DNA of 64,000 bases from Streptomyces sp. NBC_01445 (GTDB taxonomy: Bacteria; Actinomycetota; Actinomycetes; Streptomycetales; Streptomycetaceae), in contig NZ_CP109485.1 of NCBI RefSeq assembly GCF_035918235.1, positions 1,922,001-1,986,000 on the forward strand, read 5' to 3'. A program made the translations under genes and the position numbers. The notes under the pieces are model-generated. The model saw only the letters and a list, made by a program, of their open reading frames with translations, had not been told where the DNA came from and searched no databases. This document shows, one piece after another, positions 44,403 to 53,179 of this stretch (positions are counted from its first letter, which is position 1; each line of letters begins with the position of its first letter).

Positions 44403-44723
44403 TCACTCATCGGCGGATCCGCGCCGATAGCGGCGGACCCTGCAGTACTCCATGAGTTCACCGTCCTGGTCGAGCTGCACCTCGTACGAGGCGAGAAGGC
44501 TCGTCGTATCCGGAATCCGGGGCAGCTCAAGGACGTCCACGACGACAGACCAACCGTCATCGATGCGCTTGACGGCCGATACGCCCTCCGTGGGATGGCC
44601 GATGAGCCCTTCCAGGCTCCGGCAGGCAGCCCGCGCGGCTTGGCCTGCCCCCCGCACGGGCGGCGAGCGGCGAGCGGCTGTCGTCGAGGACTTCCCGGCG
44701 CGCGGCCGACGTTCTTCTGCCAT
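44403..44723 (-). CDS. gvpO: Gas vesicle protein GvpO (cluster 2)
   Basis: 106 aa from ATG 44723. GvpO core: AARAACRSLEGLIGHPTEGV, GWSVVVDVLELPRIPDTTSL, LASYEVQLDQDGELMEYCRV. First gene of the minus cluster. Upstream, 44736-44749 holds a near-palindrome (GACCAATATCGGTC) that may be an operator or promoter part. The 404-bp gap to 45129 contains no gene I can name. Confidence 0.92.
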   Translation of the reverse strand: MAEERRPRAGKSSTTAARRSPPVRGAGQAARAACRSLEGLIGHPTEGVSAVKRIDDGWSVVVDVLELPRIPDTTSLLASYEVQLDQDGELMEYCRVRRYRRGSADE

Positions 44724-45128
44724 GAATACAAGTCTGACCAATATCGGTCTCACCGCACGTCGAGCGGGGCAGACGAGCCCACGCGTCGGACCGCGTTGCT
44801 CGCGCCTCAGGCCAATAGCTTGCCGAGCTCACACCATGTGCCTGGATCAGCAGGGCACGGGCATGCACGTCAGCGTCCCCGGGGCTGTTGACGTAATGCC
44901 AGCTGGGCTTCTCATGCTTCCAGAGGATCCGGTCGTGGTTCCCACCTGACACTGCAGGACGCTGACGCGGCTTTCCGGGCCGCGGCCACCCCACGGTCGC
45001 GGCGGCAATCAACGTCTGGTCTGCGGGGAAGCAGCAGCGCGGAATGCGCCGGCGGCGCCGCTGCGGCGATTCGACGCAGGGCGACGGGGAACACCGGACG
45101 CGGCTTGGTCTGCTGCCGTTGGGGACGG

Positions 45129-45635
45129 CTACACGGATGCGTGGTGGACCTCGATCACCGTGATGTCGACGTCGGTCACCACCATGCCCAGGACATGGCC
45201 GCAGGTGCCTGCTACTGAGCGGCGCACCAGTCCGGCCGTCTCAGGCAGAGGGCGGTTCATTTCGGCGGTCAGGGTCATGCTCACGCGCACACCCGTGAAG
45301 AGATCGGATCGGGCAAGGCGACAACTGACGGCAGTGACGCCGGGCACCTCGTCCGCCGCTCGCCGCAGTACGGCGGACGCGGCGCGCTCGGCTATCCACA
45401 GGGCGCGCGCGGGGCCGCCGAAAGGCAGTGTCGATCCGGGCCACACCTGATCATGGATGATTTTGGTCATGACGCGGGCGATGAGGCACTGCGTGCTGGG
45501 CGGTTCCCTTTCCCGCAGGGTCTTCGTCGCTGTGTCCAGTGCCGGGTCTTCGACGGAGTCACCGGGCCAGCCGTCGGACGGCATGTGCAGGCGGCCGGGG
45601 GGCGGAGGCCGGGCGGGTTGGTCGTCTAGCGCCAC
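45129..45635 (-). CDS. Asp23/Gls24-like protein coupled to the ECF sigma factor
   Basis: 168 aa from GTG 45635, which lies inside the 3' end of the sigma-factor gene (10-base overlap). The C-terminal 100 residues (IAERAASAVLRRAADEVPGV, LFTGVRVSMTLTAEMNRPLP, GMVVTDVDITVIEVHHA) have the alternating helix-strand pattern of Asp23 domains. Coupling to the sigma gene suggests a role in control of that factor or in the envelope-stress response. A typical anti-sigma zinc motif is not seen. Confidence 0.65.
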   Translation of the reverse strand: MALDDQPARPPPPGRLHMPSDGWPGDSVEDPALDTATKTLREREPPSTQCLIARVMTKIIHDQVWPGSTLPFGGPARALWIAERAASAVLRRAADEVPGVTAVSCRLARSDLFTGVRVSMTLTAEMNRPLPETAGLVRRSVAGTCGHVLGMVVTDVDITVIEVHHASV

Positions 45636-46255
45636 GGGCCCATCATCTCCTTCAGGGATCGGCGTGCCCGATACAGCCTTCCGCGGACCGTCTGCTGGCT
45701 GGTGCCAGTCACTTGGGCGATCTGTTCGTAGGGCAGTCCGTGCAGTTCCCGCAGGATCCAGCACACCCGCTGACGGGGCTCAAGTGCGCCGAGCGCGTCG
45801 GCCAGGGCGCTGGCAAGAGCATCCTCTTCAGCTGCCTGGGCGGGCGAACTGTCCACACCGGCGGTGGGTTCCGCCACTCCATTCAACGGTACCGGTGCCG
45901 GCCGCCTGCGCAGAGAATTCAGGCAGCGGTTGACGGTGATGCGGTAGATCCAGGTACTGAACGCGCAGGCGTGACGGAACTCGGGCAGGCGCCTCCAGGC
46001 GCTGATGAACGCGTCCTGGACTGCGTCCTCGGCGTCCTGGAGGTTGCCCAGTGTGTGGAGGGCCAGTGCGAGCAGGAGGCGGCTGTGGCGTCGCATCAGG
46101 ATGGCGAAGGCTTCCTCGTCGCCCTCACCAGCACGCGTCGCCAGGAGATCGTCGGGGGCGGTGAGCAGTCCATCGACAGTGCCGGAGGCAGGGGGCCTGG
46201 GAGACAGGTAGTCGCTGGCACCTTGGCGCGAGGAAGGGCTGGTGTTGTGCTTCAC
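45626..46255 (-). CDS. ECF-type RNA polymerase sigma factor
   Basis: 209 aa from GTG 46255 (AAGGAGG upstream). Region 2: EEAFAILMRRHSRLLLALAL, GNLQDAEDAVQDAFISAWRR, FSTWIYRITVNRCLNSLRRR. Region 4: LEPRQRVCWILRELHGLPYE, then QIAQVTGTSQQTVRGRLYRA. Divergent from the Asp23/AmaP operon, which it probably transcribes; that target is inferred from layout. Confidence 0.93.
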   Translation of the reverse strand: MKHNTSPSSRQGASDYLSPRPPASGTVDGLLTAPDDLLATRAGEGDEEAFAILMRRHSRLLLALALHTLGNLQDAEDAVQDAFISAWRRLPEFRHACAFSTWIYRITVNRCLNSLRRRPAPVPLNGVAEPTAGVDSSPAQAAEEDALASALADALGALEPRQRVCWILRELHGLPYEQIAQVTGTSQQTVRGRLYRARRSLKEMMGPWR

Positions 46256-46406
46256 GCCTGCACCTCCTTCCCGCTTTGTCACGAGTGCCCAGCTCAGGAC
46301 CCACGAGTCGCTTCATTGATTTATGTGACGTTTTCCCACCTGGCTGTGTCGAACCTTGTGACGGGCACGGTGATGGTGCCCGCATCGACTGGTCGAGGTG
46401 ACTGCC

Positions 46407-46892
46407 ATGACGGACACCACCAACCGTCCCCCTTCCGAGCAGGACGGCCCTACAGAAACTGCGACCATGCTGAAAGGGCCGACCGGTGCTGGCACCTCAC
46501 CCGAGACACGGGGCAAGACCACCATCGCCGACGGCGTCGTAGCCAAGATCGCGGGGACGGCCGCCCGCGAGGTACCCGGTATCCACAACCTCGGCGCGGG
46601 CGTGACCCGTGCCATCGGAGCCGTTCGTGAGCGCGTCCCTGGTGGAGGGACCGGCGGCGTCAGCCGCGGTGTGAAGGTCGAGGTGGGCGAGCGCCAGGCC
46701 GCAATGGACATCGATGTCGTCGTCGAGTACGGCTTCGCCATCGTCGATGTGGCGGCTGAGGTACGCGTCAATGTCATCTCTGCCGTGGAGCGCATGACGG
46801 GGCTCGAGGTCGTCGAGGTGAACCTCGTCGTCGACGACGTGAACCTGCCCGACGAAGACGACGCGGAGCCGACCGAGGGCCGCGTCGAATGA
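46407..46892 (+). CDS. Asp23/Gls24-family envelope stress protein
   Basis: 161 aa from ATG 46407 (GAGGTG upstream). Typical Asp23 core: TTIADGVVAKIAGTAAREVP, GVKVEVGERQAAMDIDVVVE, RVNVISAVERMTGLEVVEVN, LVVDDVNLPDED. In firmicutes such proteins are held at the membrane by AmaP; an AmaP-like gene lies at 48313-48918. First gene of the operon. Confidence 0.92.
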   Translation: MTDTTNRPPSEQDGPTETATMLKGPTGAGTSPETRGKTTIADGVVAKIAGTAAREVPGIHNLGAGVTRAIGAVRERVPGGGTGGVSRGVKVEVGERQAAMDIDVVVEYGFAIVDVAAEVRVNVISAVERMTGLEVVEVNLVVDDVNLPDEDDAEPTEGRVE

Positions 46893-46973
46893 CTTCCGGC
46901 TACCGGCTGCTTCCCCTAGTGGGAAGAAGCGCGCCCTAGGTGGCAGAACACCCGAGGGACAGGTGAGTGAGCG

Positions 46974-47141
46974 ATGAATACAGCAACAGTGGGTCTGGCA
47001 GCCGGAATGGCACTGGGATTCGCCGGTTACTTCGGCGGCTTCTGGGCCTTCCTCCTCGTAGCCGTCCTGGGTGCGGTGGGCTTGGTCCTAGGTCTCGTCC
47101 TGCAGGGCGACGCCGACATATTCACTCGGCGGCAACGGTGA
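46974..47141 (+). CDS. Small two-segment membrane protein of the Asp23 operon
   Basis: 55 aa, from ATG 46974. Two hydrophobic segments (GLAAGMALGFAGYFGGFWAF and LLVAVLGAVGLVLGLVL) followed by a short polar tail (QGDADIFTRRQR). Small membrane proteins of the DUF2273 kind occupy this place in Asp23 operons. The next gene starts inside its stop (GTGA). Confidence 0.8.
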   Translation: MNTATVGLAAGMALGFAGYFGGFWAFLLVAVLGAVGLVLGLVLQGDADIFTRRQR

Positions 47142-47551
47142 GTACTGCCCCCAGTGCCAACGAGTCGTCCAAACACCCGGACGGCCGGTATGCGAACGGC
47201 GCACAGCGCCCACCGCCGCCTGCGGAGCGCGGCGCGACGGTGATTCCTGACCGGGTCGTGGCACGCATCGCCGCGAAAGTGGCCAGCACAGCCCTGCACC
47301 GGATCACCACACCGCAGCACCCGCTATCGGACCTTGCTGCACCCAGCGCTCACGCGACTACGCACGACGCGACGGCACAGCTGGCGCTGTCCGTGGATCT
47401 TCCCTATCCCACAGACATCACCGCCGCTTGCCGACAACTGCAACGCGAGGTCACCGAACAGGTGGCCCACCTGACCGGTCTGGACATCAGCGAGGTGATG
47501 GTGACGGTGCGGCGGCTGGTTGTCGCGGGGCAGCCAGGTCGCGTCCGCTGA
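47138..47551 (+). CDS. Asp23-like protein, second copy
   Basis: 137 aa from GTG 47138, 4-base overlap with the preceding gene. Core VIPDRVVARIAAKVASTALH, QLALSVDLPYPTDITAACRQ, EQVAHLTGLDISEVMVTVRR. Shorter and more divergent than 46407-46892. Confidence 0.85.
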   Translation: MSTAPSANESSKHPDGRYANGAQRPPPPAERGATVIPDRVVARIAAKVASTALHRITTPQHPLSDLAAPSAHATTHDATAQLALSVDLPYPTDITAACRQLQREVTEQVAHLTGLDISEVMVTVRRLVVAGQPGRVR

Positions 47552-47641
47552 TCCCGCAGCCCGAACCACCTGCGCCTACTCAGCACCGGCCATGACCGGA
47601 GCCAGCAAAACACCACCGACCGACGACGGAGGGCGGACACC

Positions 47642-48292
47642 ATGACGCTGTCACACCGGACCGCCTCGACCGATCAAGCAGCCGGATCGAGCCGACCCGA
47701 TATCCGCACTCTCGCGACAACGCCCTCAACATACGACGGGCGGGGGGCGAGATCGCCCCGCCTGTGGTCCGCACGCCGCATCCCGGCCGCCCTGGTCGCT
47801 CTGGTGGCGTTCTGTGCCATCGGAGCCCTGCTGTACGACGTGATCGCGGTGCGCGCGGGACGCCGCGCCGGAGCATGGCGCACCCGCATCGCCGAGGAGA
47901 TGACCACCCGGCCCGTCGACGACCCCTGGCTGCTGGCGACGGGCGCCGTCGCCGTCGTTCTCGGCCTGTGGCTACTCATCCTCGCCCTCACACCCGGACT
48001 GCGCCGGCTCCTGCCCCTGCGGGCACCCGAGGAGTCCACGGAGATAGGGGCCTGGCTGGATCGCAAGGGCGCCGCAATGGTGCTGCGTGATGCCGCAATG
48101 CGGGTCCCCGGCGTCAGCCATGCCCGGCTCCGGGTCAGGCGCCGCCGTGTCATAGCCCGCGCGGAGGTCGGCTTCCGCGACACTGCAGCCGTCCGCAACG
48201 ACCTCACCCAGGCTCTGCAGGAGCAGTGCCGTCAGCTCGCCCTGGTGCACACCCCACGGCTGACGATCCGCCTACGACACCACACCCGCTGA
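47642..48292 (+). CDS. DUF6286-type membrane protein of the Asp23 operon
   Basis: 216 aa. Two membrane segments (about 48-70 and 97-118), separated by RIAEEMTTRPVDDPWLLATG; the C-terminal part (LDRKGAAMVLRDAAMRVPGV, RARAEVGFRD-type strands) resembles the Asp23-like soluble region. Located between the second Asp23-like gene and amaP. DUF6286 assignment is from remembered context. Confidence 0.75.
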   Translation: MTLSHRTASTDQAAGSSRPDIRTLATTPSTYDGRGARSPRLWSARRIPAALVALVAFCAIGALLYDVIAVRAGRRAGAWRTRIAEEMTTRPVDDPWLLATGAVAVVLGLWLLILALTPGLRRLLPLRAPEESTEIGAWLDRKGAAMVLRDAAMRVPGVSHARLRVRRRRVIARAEVGFRDTAAVRNDLTQALQEQCRQLALVHTPRLTIRLRHHTR

Positions 48293-48312
48293 GGCTGCCC
48301 CGGGAGCGCGCC

Positions 48313-48918
48313 ATGAACGGTCGATCCACACTGAACCGCCTCCTCCTGTCCCTTTGCGGCCTGGTGCTGCTAGGAGGCGGCCTGCTGATCCTCACAGCCG
48401 GGTTCGACCTCTACCGCCGGCTTCACGTGGCCCCGCCCGCCGGGTGGCCCCTGGCCGCGCCTCACGACGTCCTGCTCAGCAACGCCGACCGCGTCCACTG
48501 GAGCGATCAGGGCTGGTGGTGGTGGGCCGCCGTCATCGCCGTCCTGATTCTGGCAGCCGCCTTGGCCCTCATCTGGCTTCTCGCACAGCGGCGCCACCGC
48601 CCCAGCGCAGTACACCTGGGTGGGACGCCTCCACCCGAAAGCGTCGAACTGCGAGGCCGTGCCCTTAGCGATGCCGTGACCTCCGAAACGCGTGCTCTGC
48701 CCGACGTCAAGCAGGCCAGCGCCCACCTCACCGGACGAGCGGCGGGCACCCGACTGCATGTGGCGCTCACGCTGACGGACCACGGACTTCCCGCCCCCGT
48801 CCTGCAGGCCCTGTGTCATGGCCCAGTGGCCCACGCACGCGAGGCCACTGGGTTGACCCATCTACCCGCCCGAGCGCACCTGAACGTTGGCAGGCACAAG
48901 GCGCGCCGTGCCGAATAG
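48313..48918 (+). CDS. AmaP-like membrane anchor of the Asp23 system
   Basis: 201 aa from ATG 48313 (GGGAGCGCGCC upstream). N-terminal TM (LLLSLCGLVLLGGGLLILTA), a periplasmic or external loop with WSDQGWWWWAAVIAVLILAA as second TM, then a soluble C-terminal domain (SDAVTSETRALPDVKQASAH, LHVALTLTDHGLPAPVLQAL) that should bind Asp23. Last gene of the operon. Confidence 0.82.
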   Translation: MNGRSTLNRLLLSLCGLVLLGGGLLILTAGFDLYRRLHVAPPAGWPLAAPHDVLLSNADRVHWSDQGWWWWAAVIAVLILAAALALIWLLAQRRHRPSAVHLGGTPPPESVELRGRALSDAVTSETRALPDVKQASAHLTGRAAGTRLHVALTLTDHGLPAPVLQALCHGPVAHAREATGLTHLPARAHLNVGRHKARRAE

Positions 48919-49370
48919 AGGCGCTGCTACCGAGGGCGGTGACTTGGTGCACTCGATGAGTTGTTCCTCGCCGAGCTGTTTCCCGCCGGTTTGGTGTTCC
49001 TCGATCAGGCCGTCGGTGAAGCACAGCAACCGGTCCCCGGGTTCCGGGATCCGCTCGCTGACTGTCGGCTGCTCCCCGCCGAATCCGACCGGCAAGGTTG
49101 GGGCTATCCAGCCGGTCCAGTACGACGCGGTCACGGATCAGCAGGGGTGCAGGACGGCCGGCGTTGACCCATTGCATCCGGCCCGTGGCGACGTTCAGAC
49201 ACATCATCTGTGCGGTGACGAAGTGGTCGGGGCCGAACTGCTCATTGATGGCCTTGTCCATGAACGCGTACACCTGGGACAGATCGGTGTCGGCCCGTCG
49301 CGTGTGGCGATAGGCGCCGATGGCCACGGTCGCCGCGTCCGCCTGACACCCATCAGCCACGCGAGTGCCG
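48862..49370 (-). pseudogene. SpoIIE-type phosphatase remnant, frameshifted
   Basis: One frame gives AIGAYRHTRRADTDLSQVYA, FGPDHFVTAQMMCLNVATGR, MQWVNAGRPAPLLIRD; after a slip near 49110 another gives TLPVGFGGEQPTVSERIPEP and GDRLLCFTDGLIEEHQTGGK. This is the C-terminal two-thirds of a PP2C/SpoIIE domain. The N-terminal part is missing and a stop follows soon after. Its 3' end overlaps that of amaP. Confidence 0.8.
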
Positions 49371-49446
49371 ACTGAGCGTCTGCGGCTGCCCGAAACTGTG
49401 GCGTGGCCGCCGACGCGATCCGCGCCGTGGCCCCATGACGCCTCGG

Positions 49447-49794
49447 TCAGACTCGGGGGTCTGGCCTGCGCTGGGCGAGCTGGCGGTCCAGTTCGATGCG
49501 GATGTCGGCGCACAGCGCACCCGAGCGGCCCCACTCGACCAGCAGCTCTGCAACATGGTGCAGCTTGATGTCCGTGCGCATGGACGTCTCCCGCAGAACG
49601 TCCCAAGCCTCCGCCGAGGTCAGCCGCCCCACGGCGATGACCACGCCGACCGCTTGGTCGACCACGGCGTCGAAGGTCCCCGGCTGCGAGCTGCCGTCAC
49701 CGCCCTTCAGGGCCAGCACGCGTTCCGGGAGCCCTTCGGCCGCTGACTCATCACTTCGCTGCTCATGAGCTTGGGGCGTCAACACTGCCTCCAC
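49447..49794 (-). CDS. ANTAR-domain protein
   Basis: 115 aa from GTG 49794 (start uncertain). Residues 37-95 form a helical ANTAR region (AVVDQAVGVVIAVGRLTSAE, AWDVLRETSMRTDIKLHHVA, ELLVEWGR), which binds RNA hairpins to control termination in other bacteria. No receiver or GAF domain is attached. Upstream of the phosphatase remnant on the same strand. Confidence 0.8.
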   Translation of the reverse strand: MEAVLTPQAHEQRSDESAAEGLPERVLALKGGDGSSQPGTFDAVVDQAVGVVIAVGRLTSAEAWDVLRETSMRTDIKLHHVAELLVEWGRSGALCADIRIELDRQLAQRRPDPRV

Positions 49795-50020
49795 GGCACA
49801 ATCGGCGACAATCTAGCCACCACCTTCGCTCACCCCAACGGGCGTGGCAATCCGCCCAGAGGTGTACCGCGAGCACCTCTGCTTGAGGTGCCGCCGCAAC
49901 ACAGCGCCACTGCGGCAGCACAACCACATCCACCACAAGAGGCCGCACGTGTGGATCTCACCCCACAGGGCACCCGGTGCCACAGAAGTCACGCACGATG
50001 TCCACACGGAGTGGAATCCG

Positions 50021-50710
50021 ATGACCGCAGAGGCCCAGTCAGCACCGGCTCCGTCACGCCCGCCCCGCTTGCTCACGCCGCCCGGCGTGTACGCACCGCA
50101 GAGCGACACGCAGATACTCGTCCAGGCGCTGTGCGGGGAGAACATAGGGCCCACCACCGGTGTGCTGGATCTGGGGACCGGCAGCGGAGCGCTCGCCGTC
50201 CAGGCCGCGCGCATGGGAGCCCGTGTGACCGCTGTCGACATCTCGTGGCGTGCTGTGTGGGCCGCGCGTCTCAACGCGCGCCTGTCACGGCATCACGTCA
50301 CCGTCCGCCGCGGAGACCTAACCAACGCGCTCCAAGGTTGCTCATACGACATCATCGTCAGCAATCCGCCGTACGTGCCCTGCCCTTCGGTCGGTCTGCC
50401 GAGTCGCGGCAAGGCACGCTCGTGGGACGCGGGACCCGACGGACGCGCCTTGGTGGACCGTATCTGTGACGCCGCCCCCGCAGCCTTGCGGCCGGGCGGA
50501 GTCCTGCTGCTCGTGCAGTCGGCGCTGTCCGGCACCGAGGCCACGCTCGAGCGGCTCGCCGGCACAGGACTCCACCCCGCAGTCGTCGACCGAGCCCGCA
50601 TCCCCTTCGGCCCGGTCCTGCGCTCCCGGACGGCATGGCTGCGCCGCCGAGGACTCGTGGGCGAGGAGAGCTGGGAAGAGCTGGTGGTCATCCGTGCCGA
50701 AAAGTTCTGA
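50021..50710 (+). CDS. HemK-like SAM-dependent methyltransferase
   Basis: 229 aa from ATG 50021. Motif I VLDLGTGSGALAVQAARMGA binds SAM, VTAVDIS is the acidic loop, and SNPPYVP is the N-P-P-Y motif of glutamine/adenine N-methyltransferases. Similar to MTQ2/HemK2 proteins. First gene of a translationally coupled operon with CDGSH and haem-oxygenase-like genes. Confidence 0.9.
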   Translation: MTAEAQSAPAPSRPPRLLTPPGVYAPQSDTQILVQALCGENIGPTTGVLDLGTGSGALAVQAARMGARVTAVDISWRAVWAARLNARLSRHHVTVRRGDLTNALQGCSYDIIVSNPPYVPCPSVGLPSRGKARSWDAGPDGRALVDRICDAAPAALRPGGVLLLVQSALSGTEATLERLAGTGLHPAVVDRARIPFGPVLRSRTAWLRRRGLVGEESWEELVVIRAEKF

Positions 50711-50936
50711 ACGCGCGCGCCACGTCACCGTCGACCCTGACGGACCCTTGCTGGTGGAGGGCCCCGTAAAAGTAGTAGTTGACGACGGCGCCGTATTCGT
50801 CTCGCAACGCTTCACCGTCGCGATCTGCACGTGCCGGCGAAGCCGTAACTACCCATGGTGCGACACCAGCCACAGGCGCCGCACGAAACCCCGGACCGAC
50901 CCCGCACCCCCGCCCGCATCGGACTCCGAGGCCTGA
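50694..50936 (+). CDS. CDGSH-type iron-sulphur protein
   Basis: 80 aa from GTG 50694, starting inside the methyltransferase gene (17-base overlap). The 2Fe-2S binding motif C-T-C-x6-P-W-C-D-x-S-H is complete (ICTCRRSRNYPWCDTSH), with the usual 3-Cys/1-His ligand set. CDGSH proteins transfer electrons or clusters. It lies 14 bases before the haem-oxygenase-like gene. Confidence 0.92.
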   Translation: MPKSSERARHVTVDPDGPLLVEGPVKVVVDDGAVFVSQRFTVAICTCRRSRNYPWCDTSHRRRTKPRTDPAPPPASDSEA

Positions 50937-50950
50937 GGAAGGACCCCCTC

Positions 50951-51964
50951 ATGCATCCGGACAGCCAGGAGCCACGCGGTCACAGCCCCCCACTCCCCCA
51001 GCCCCGGGGCGACTTGTCGAGCACAGTCCTCAAAGCGCTCGGCGGCGCCGCCACGGCGCCACTGCCGCTCGCATCGCCGCGCACTGTCGACCCATACGGA
51101 GACGATCTCCAGCTCGCTCTCTACGTTCTCTACGAACTGCACTACCAAGGCTTCGACGGCGTCAGCGACGAACACGAGTGGAATCCGGAGCTGCTCGCCC
51201 TGCGCGGTCTGCTCGAACGGCGCTTCCTCGACGCGCTGCGCACTGACGCGCCGCCACGGACCGATGCCGACGAGGCCCTTGCCCCACTTCTGCTGGAACC
51301 CGTCGGCCACGACGAGTCGAGCGTCAGCCACTACCTCCAGAGGGACGGCACGTTGGAGCAGCTCAGGGAGTACGCGGCCGTGCGCTCGCTCTATCACCTC
51401 AAGGAAGCCGACCCTCACGCCTGGGTCCTCCCCCGTCTGCACGGCCGCGCCAAAGCCGCCATGGTGGCCGTCGAGTTCGACGAGTTCGGCGCGGGACACC
51501 CAGAGGACATCCACGCCCAGCTCTTCGCCGACCTCATGACGGACCTCGGCCTGCGCACCGCCTACGGGCACTATGTCGACACGGCGCCGGCGGAAGCCCT
51601 GGCCACCGTCAACGTCATGTCTCTGTTCGGCCTCCACCGCGCTCTGCGCGGAGCCCTGGTGGGGCACTTCGCCGCTGTCGAAGTAACCTCACCCCCCAGC
51701 TCGCAACGACTGGCCTCGGCCCTGCGGCGTACCGGCGCGGGACCGGCCGCGGCCCGCTTCTACGACGAGCACGTGGAGGCCGACGCCGTCCACGAACAGG
51801 TAGTACGTCGCGATGTCATCGGCGGGCTGCGAGCAAGCGAACCCATGCTCGAGCCAGACATCGCCTTCGGCGTCCAAGCCACCGTCCTCCTGGAGGAACA
51901 CCTCGGACGACAGCTCTTGGGAGCCTGGCGCGATCAGCGCAGCGCGCTACGCACGCCGTTGTAG
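50951..51964 (+). CDS. Haem-oxygenase-like diiron enzyme (iron-containing redox enzyme family)
   Basis: 337 aa from ATG 50951, with GAGGAAGG upstream. Helical fold with YELHYQGFDGVSDEHEWNPE, YHLKEADPHAWVLPRLHGRA, KAAMVAVEFDEFGAGHPEDI, and a late EHVEADAVHEQV. The spaced E, H, E and D/H residues fit the diiron haem-oxygenase-like (HDO) oxidase/oxygenase superfamily. The substrate is unknown. The CDGSH partner is an obvious electron donor candidate. Confidence 0.85.
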   Translation: MHPDSQEPRGHSPPLPQPRGDLSSTVLKALGGAATAPLPLASPRTVDPYGDDLQLALYVLYELHYQGFDGVSDEHEWNPELLALRGLLERRFLDALRTDAPPRTDADEALAPLLLEPVGHDESSVSHYLQRDGTLEQLREYAAVRSLYHLKEADPHAWVLPRLHGRAKAAMVAVEFDEFGAGHPEDIHAQLFADLMTDLGLRTAYGHYVDTAPAEALATVNVMSLFGLHRALRGALVGHFAAVEVTSPPSSQRLASALRRTGAGPAAARFYDEHVEADAVHEQVVRRDVIGGLRASEPMLEPDIAFGVQATVLLEEHLGRQLLGAWRDQRSALRTPL

Positions 51965-52213
51965 CAGCTGCCCCGCCCGTTCGGTCCTGGCCAGCAAGGC
52001 CCTTTCGTTCCACGCCACTTGAGGCGCACGGGTCGGGGCCGCGCATTCGACCGGCTTGCCGTCCTGCCGTCCTGCCGTCGCCCGAGCGGTCGCAGCTCGC
52101 CGGTAATCTGCGCGTCACGCGCGGCGCATAGCCTGGCGGGAGCCCTGACCCGGCGTGAAACTACGTGCACCGGCGCAGACGGGGCGGATGAACGACCGCA
52201 CGGGTTGGCCTCT

Positions 52214-53179
52214 TCAAAGCCTTCGCAGTGCGGGCAGTAGACGCGTCTCCGCCCAGTCGATGAAGGGGCGCTGCCGGTCACCCCCCACCTGGACGAGTGC
52301 GATCTCGGTGAATCCCGCCTCGATGTAAGGCCGGACAGCGTCAGCGAAGGCTCCGACGTCGTCCCCGCAGGGGATCATTTCAGCGACGTCGTCAGGCGTG
52401 ACGTAGGTCGTCGCGGCTTCGAAGCCGGAAGGGCCCGGCAACTCGGCATTGACCGGCCAGCCGCCCAGAGCCCAGCGGAACTGGTCGTGAGCACGGAGCA
52501 CCGCTGCGTGCCGGTCGGTGTCGTAGGAGACCGGAAGCTGACCGATCCGCGGCTTGCCCGCCCCTCCGTGCCGGTCAAAGGCATCCAGCAGTTCGGCCTT
52601 CGGCTCGGTGGCGATGACCAGGTCGGCGAGCCGGCCGGCAAGTGAACAGGAGCGTTCCCCGGAGACCGCGATCCCGACCGGAGGGGCTTGGCCCGGCAGG
52701 TCCCACAGCTTCGCGTTCACCACGTCGAAATGAGTGCCCTGATGGTTCAGCTCACCGCCGGCGAAGAGAGCGCGGATGACCTCCACCGCCTCCTCCAGCA
52801 TGTCGAGGCGGACATCGGCCGAGCGCCAACCCCCGCCCACCACATGCTCGTTGAGGTTCTCACCCGACCCGAGACCTAGACGGAATCGGCCCTCGGAGAG
52901 CAACTGCATCGTGGCCGCCTTCTGGGCCACCACAGCCGGGTGGTAGCGAATCGTCGGACAGGTCACGAACGTCATGAGCGGAATGCGTGTGGTGGCCTGG
53001 GCCGCGGCACCGAGCACACTCCAGGCGTAAGGTGCGTGCCCCTGCGAGGCGAGCCAGGGGGAGTAGTGGTCCGACGTCACGGAGAAGTCGAACCCTGCCC
53101 GCTCCGCCGCGACGACATTGTCCACCAGGGTCCTCGGACCAGCCTGCTCCGTCATCATCGTGTAGCCGAATCGCACCAT
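52214..53179 (-). CDS. LLM-class F420-dependent oxidoreductase
   Basis: 321 aa. Luciferase-like TIM barrel: VRFGYTMMTEQAGPRTLVDN, AGFDFSVTSDHYSPWLASQG, TCPTIRYHPAVVAQKAATMQ, GRFRLGLGSGENLNEHVVGG. This matches the TIGR03557 (F420-dependent glucose-6-phosphate dehydrogenase-like) group. It uses reduced or oxidised F420; the substrate is unknown. Alone in its region. Confidence 0.9.
   Translation of the reverse strand: MVRFGYTMMTEQAGPRTLVDNVVAAERAGFDFSVTSDHYSPWLASQGHAPYAWSVLGAAAQATTRIPLMTFVTCPTIRYHPAVVAQKAATMQLLSEGRFRLGLGSGENLNEHVVGGGWRSADVRLDMLEEAVEVIRALFAGGELNHQGTHFDVVNAKLWDLPGQAPPVGIAVSGERSCSLAGRLADLVIATEPKAELLDAFDRHGGAGKPRIGQLPVSYDTDRHAAVLRAHDQFRWALGGWPVNAELPGPSGFEAATTYVTPDDVAEMIPCGDDVGAFADAVRPYIEAGFTEIALVQVGGDRQRPFIDWAETRLLPALRRL

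Noticed and set aside
44800..44960. Minus-strand peptide (NHDRILWKHEKPSWHYVNS) resembling a decayed enzyme or transposase
   Set aside because: Too short and without a family I could name with confidence.
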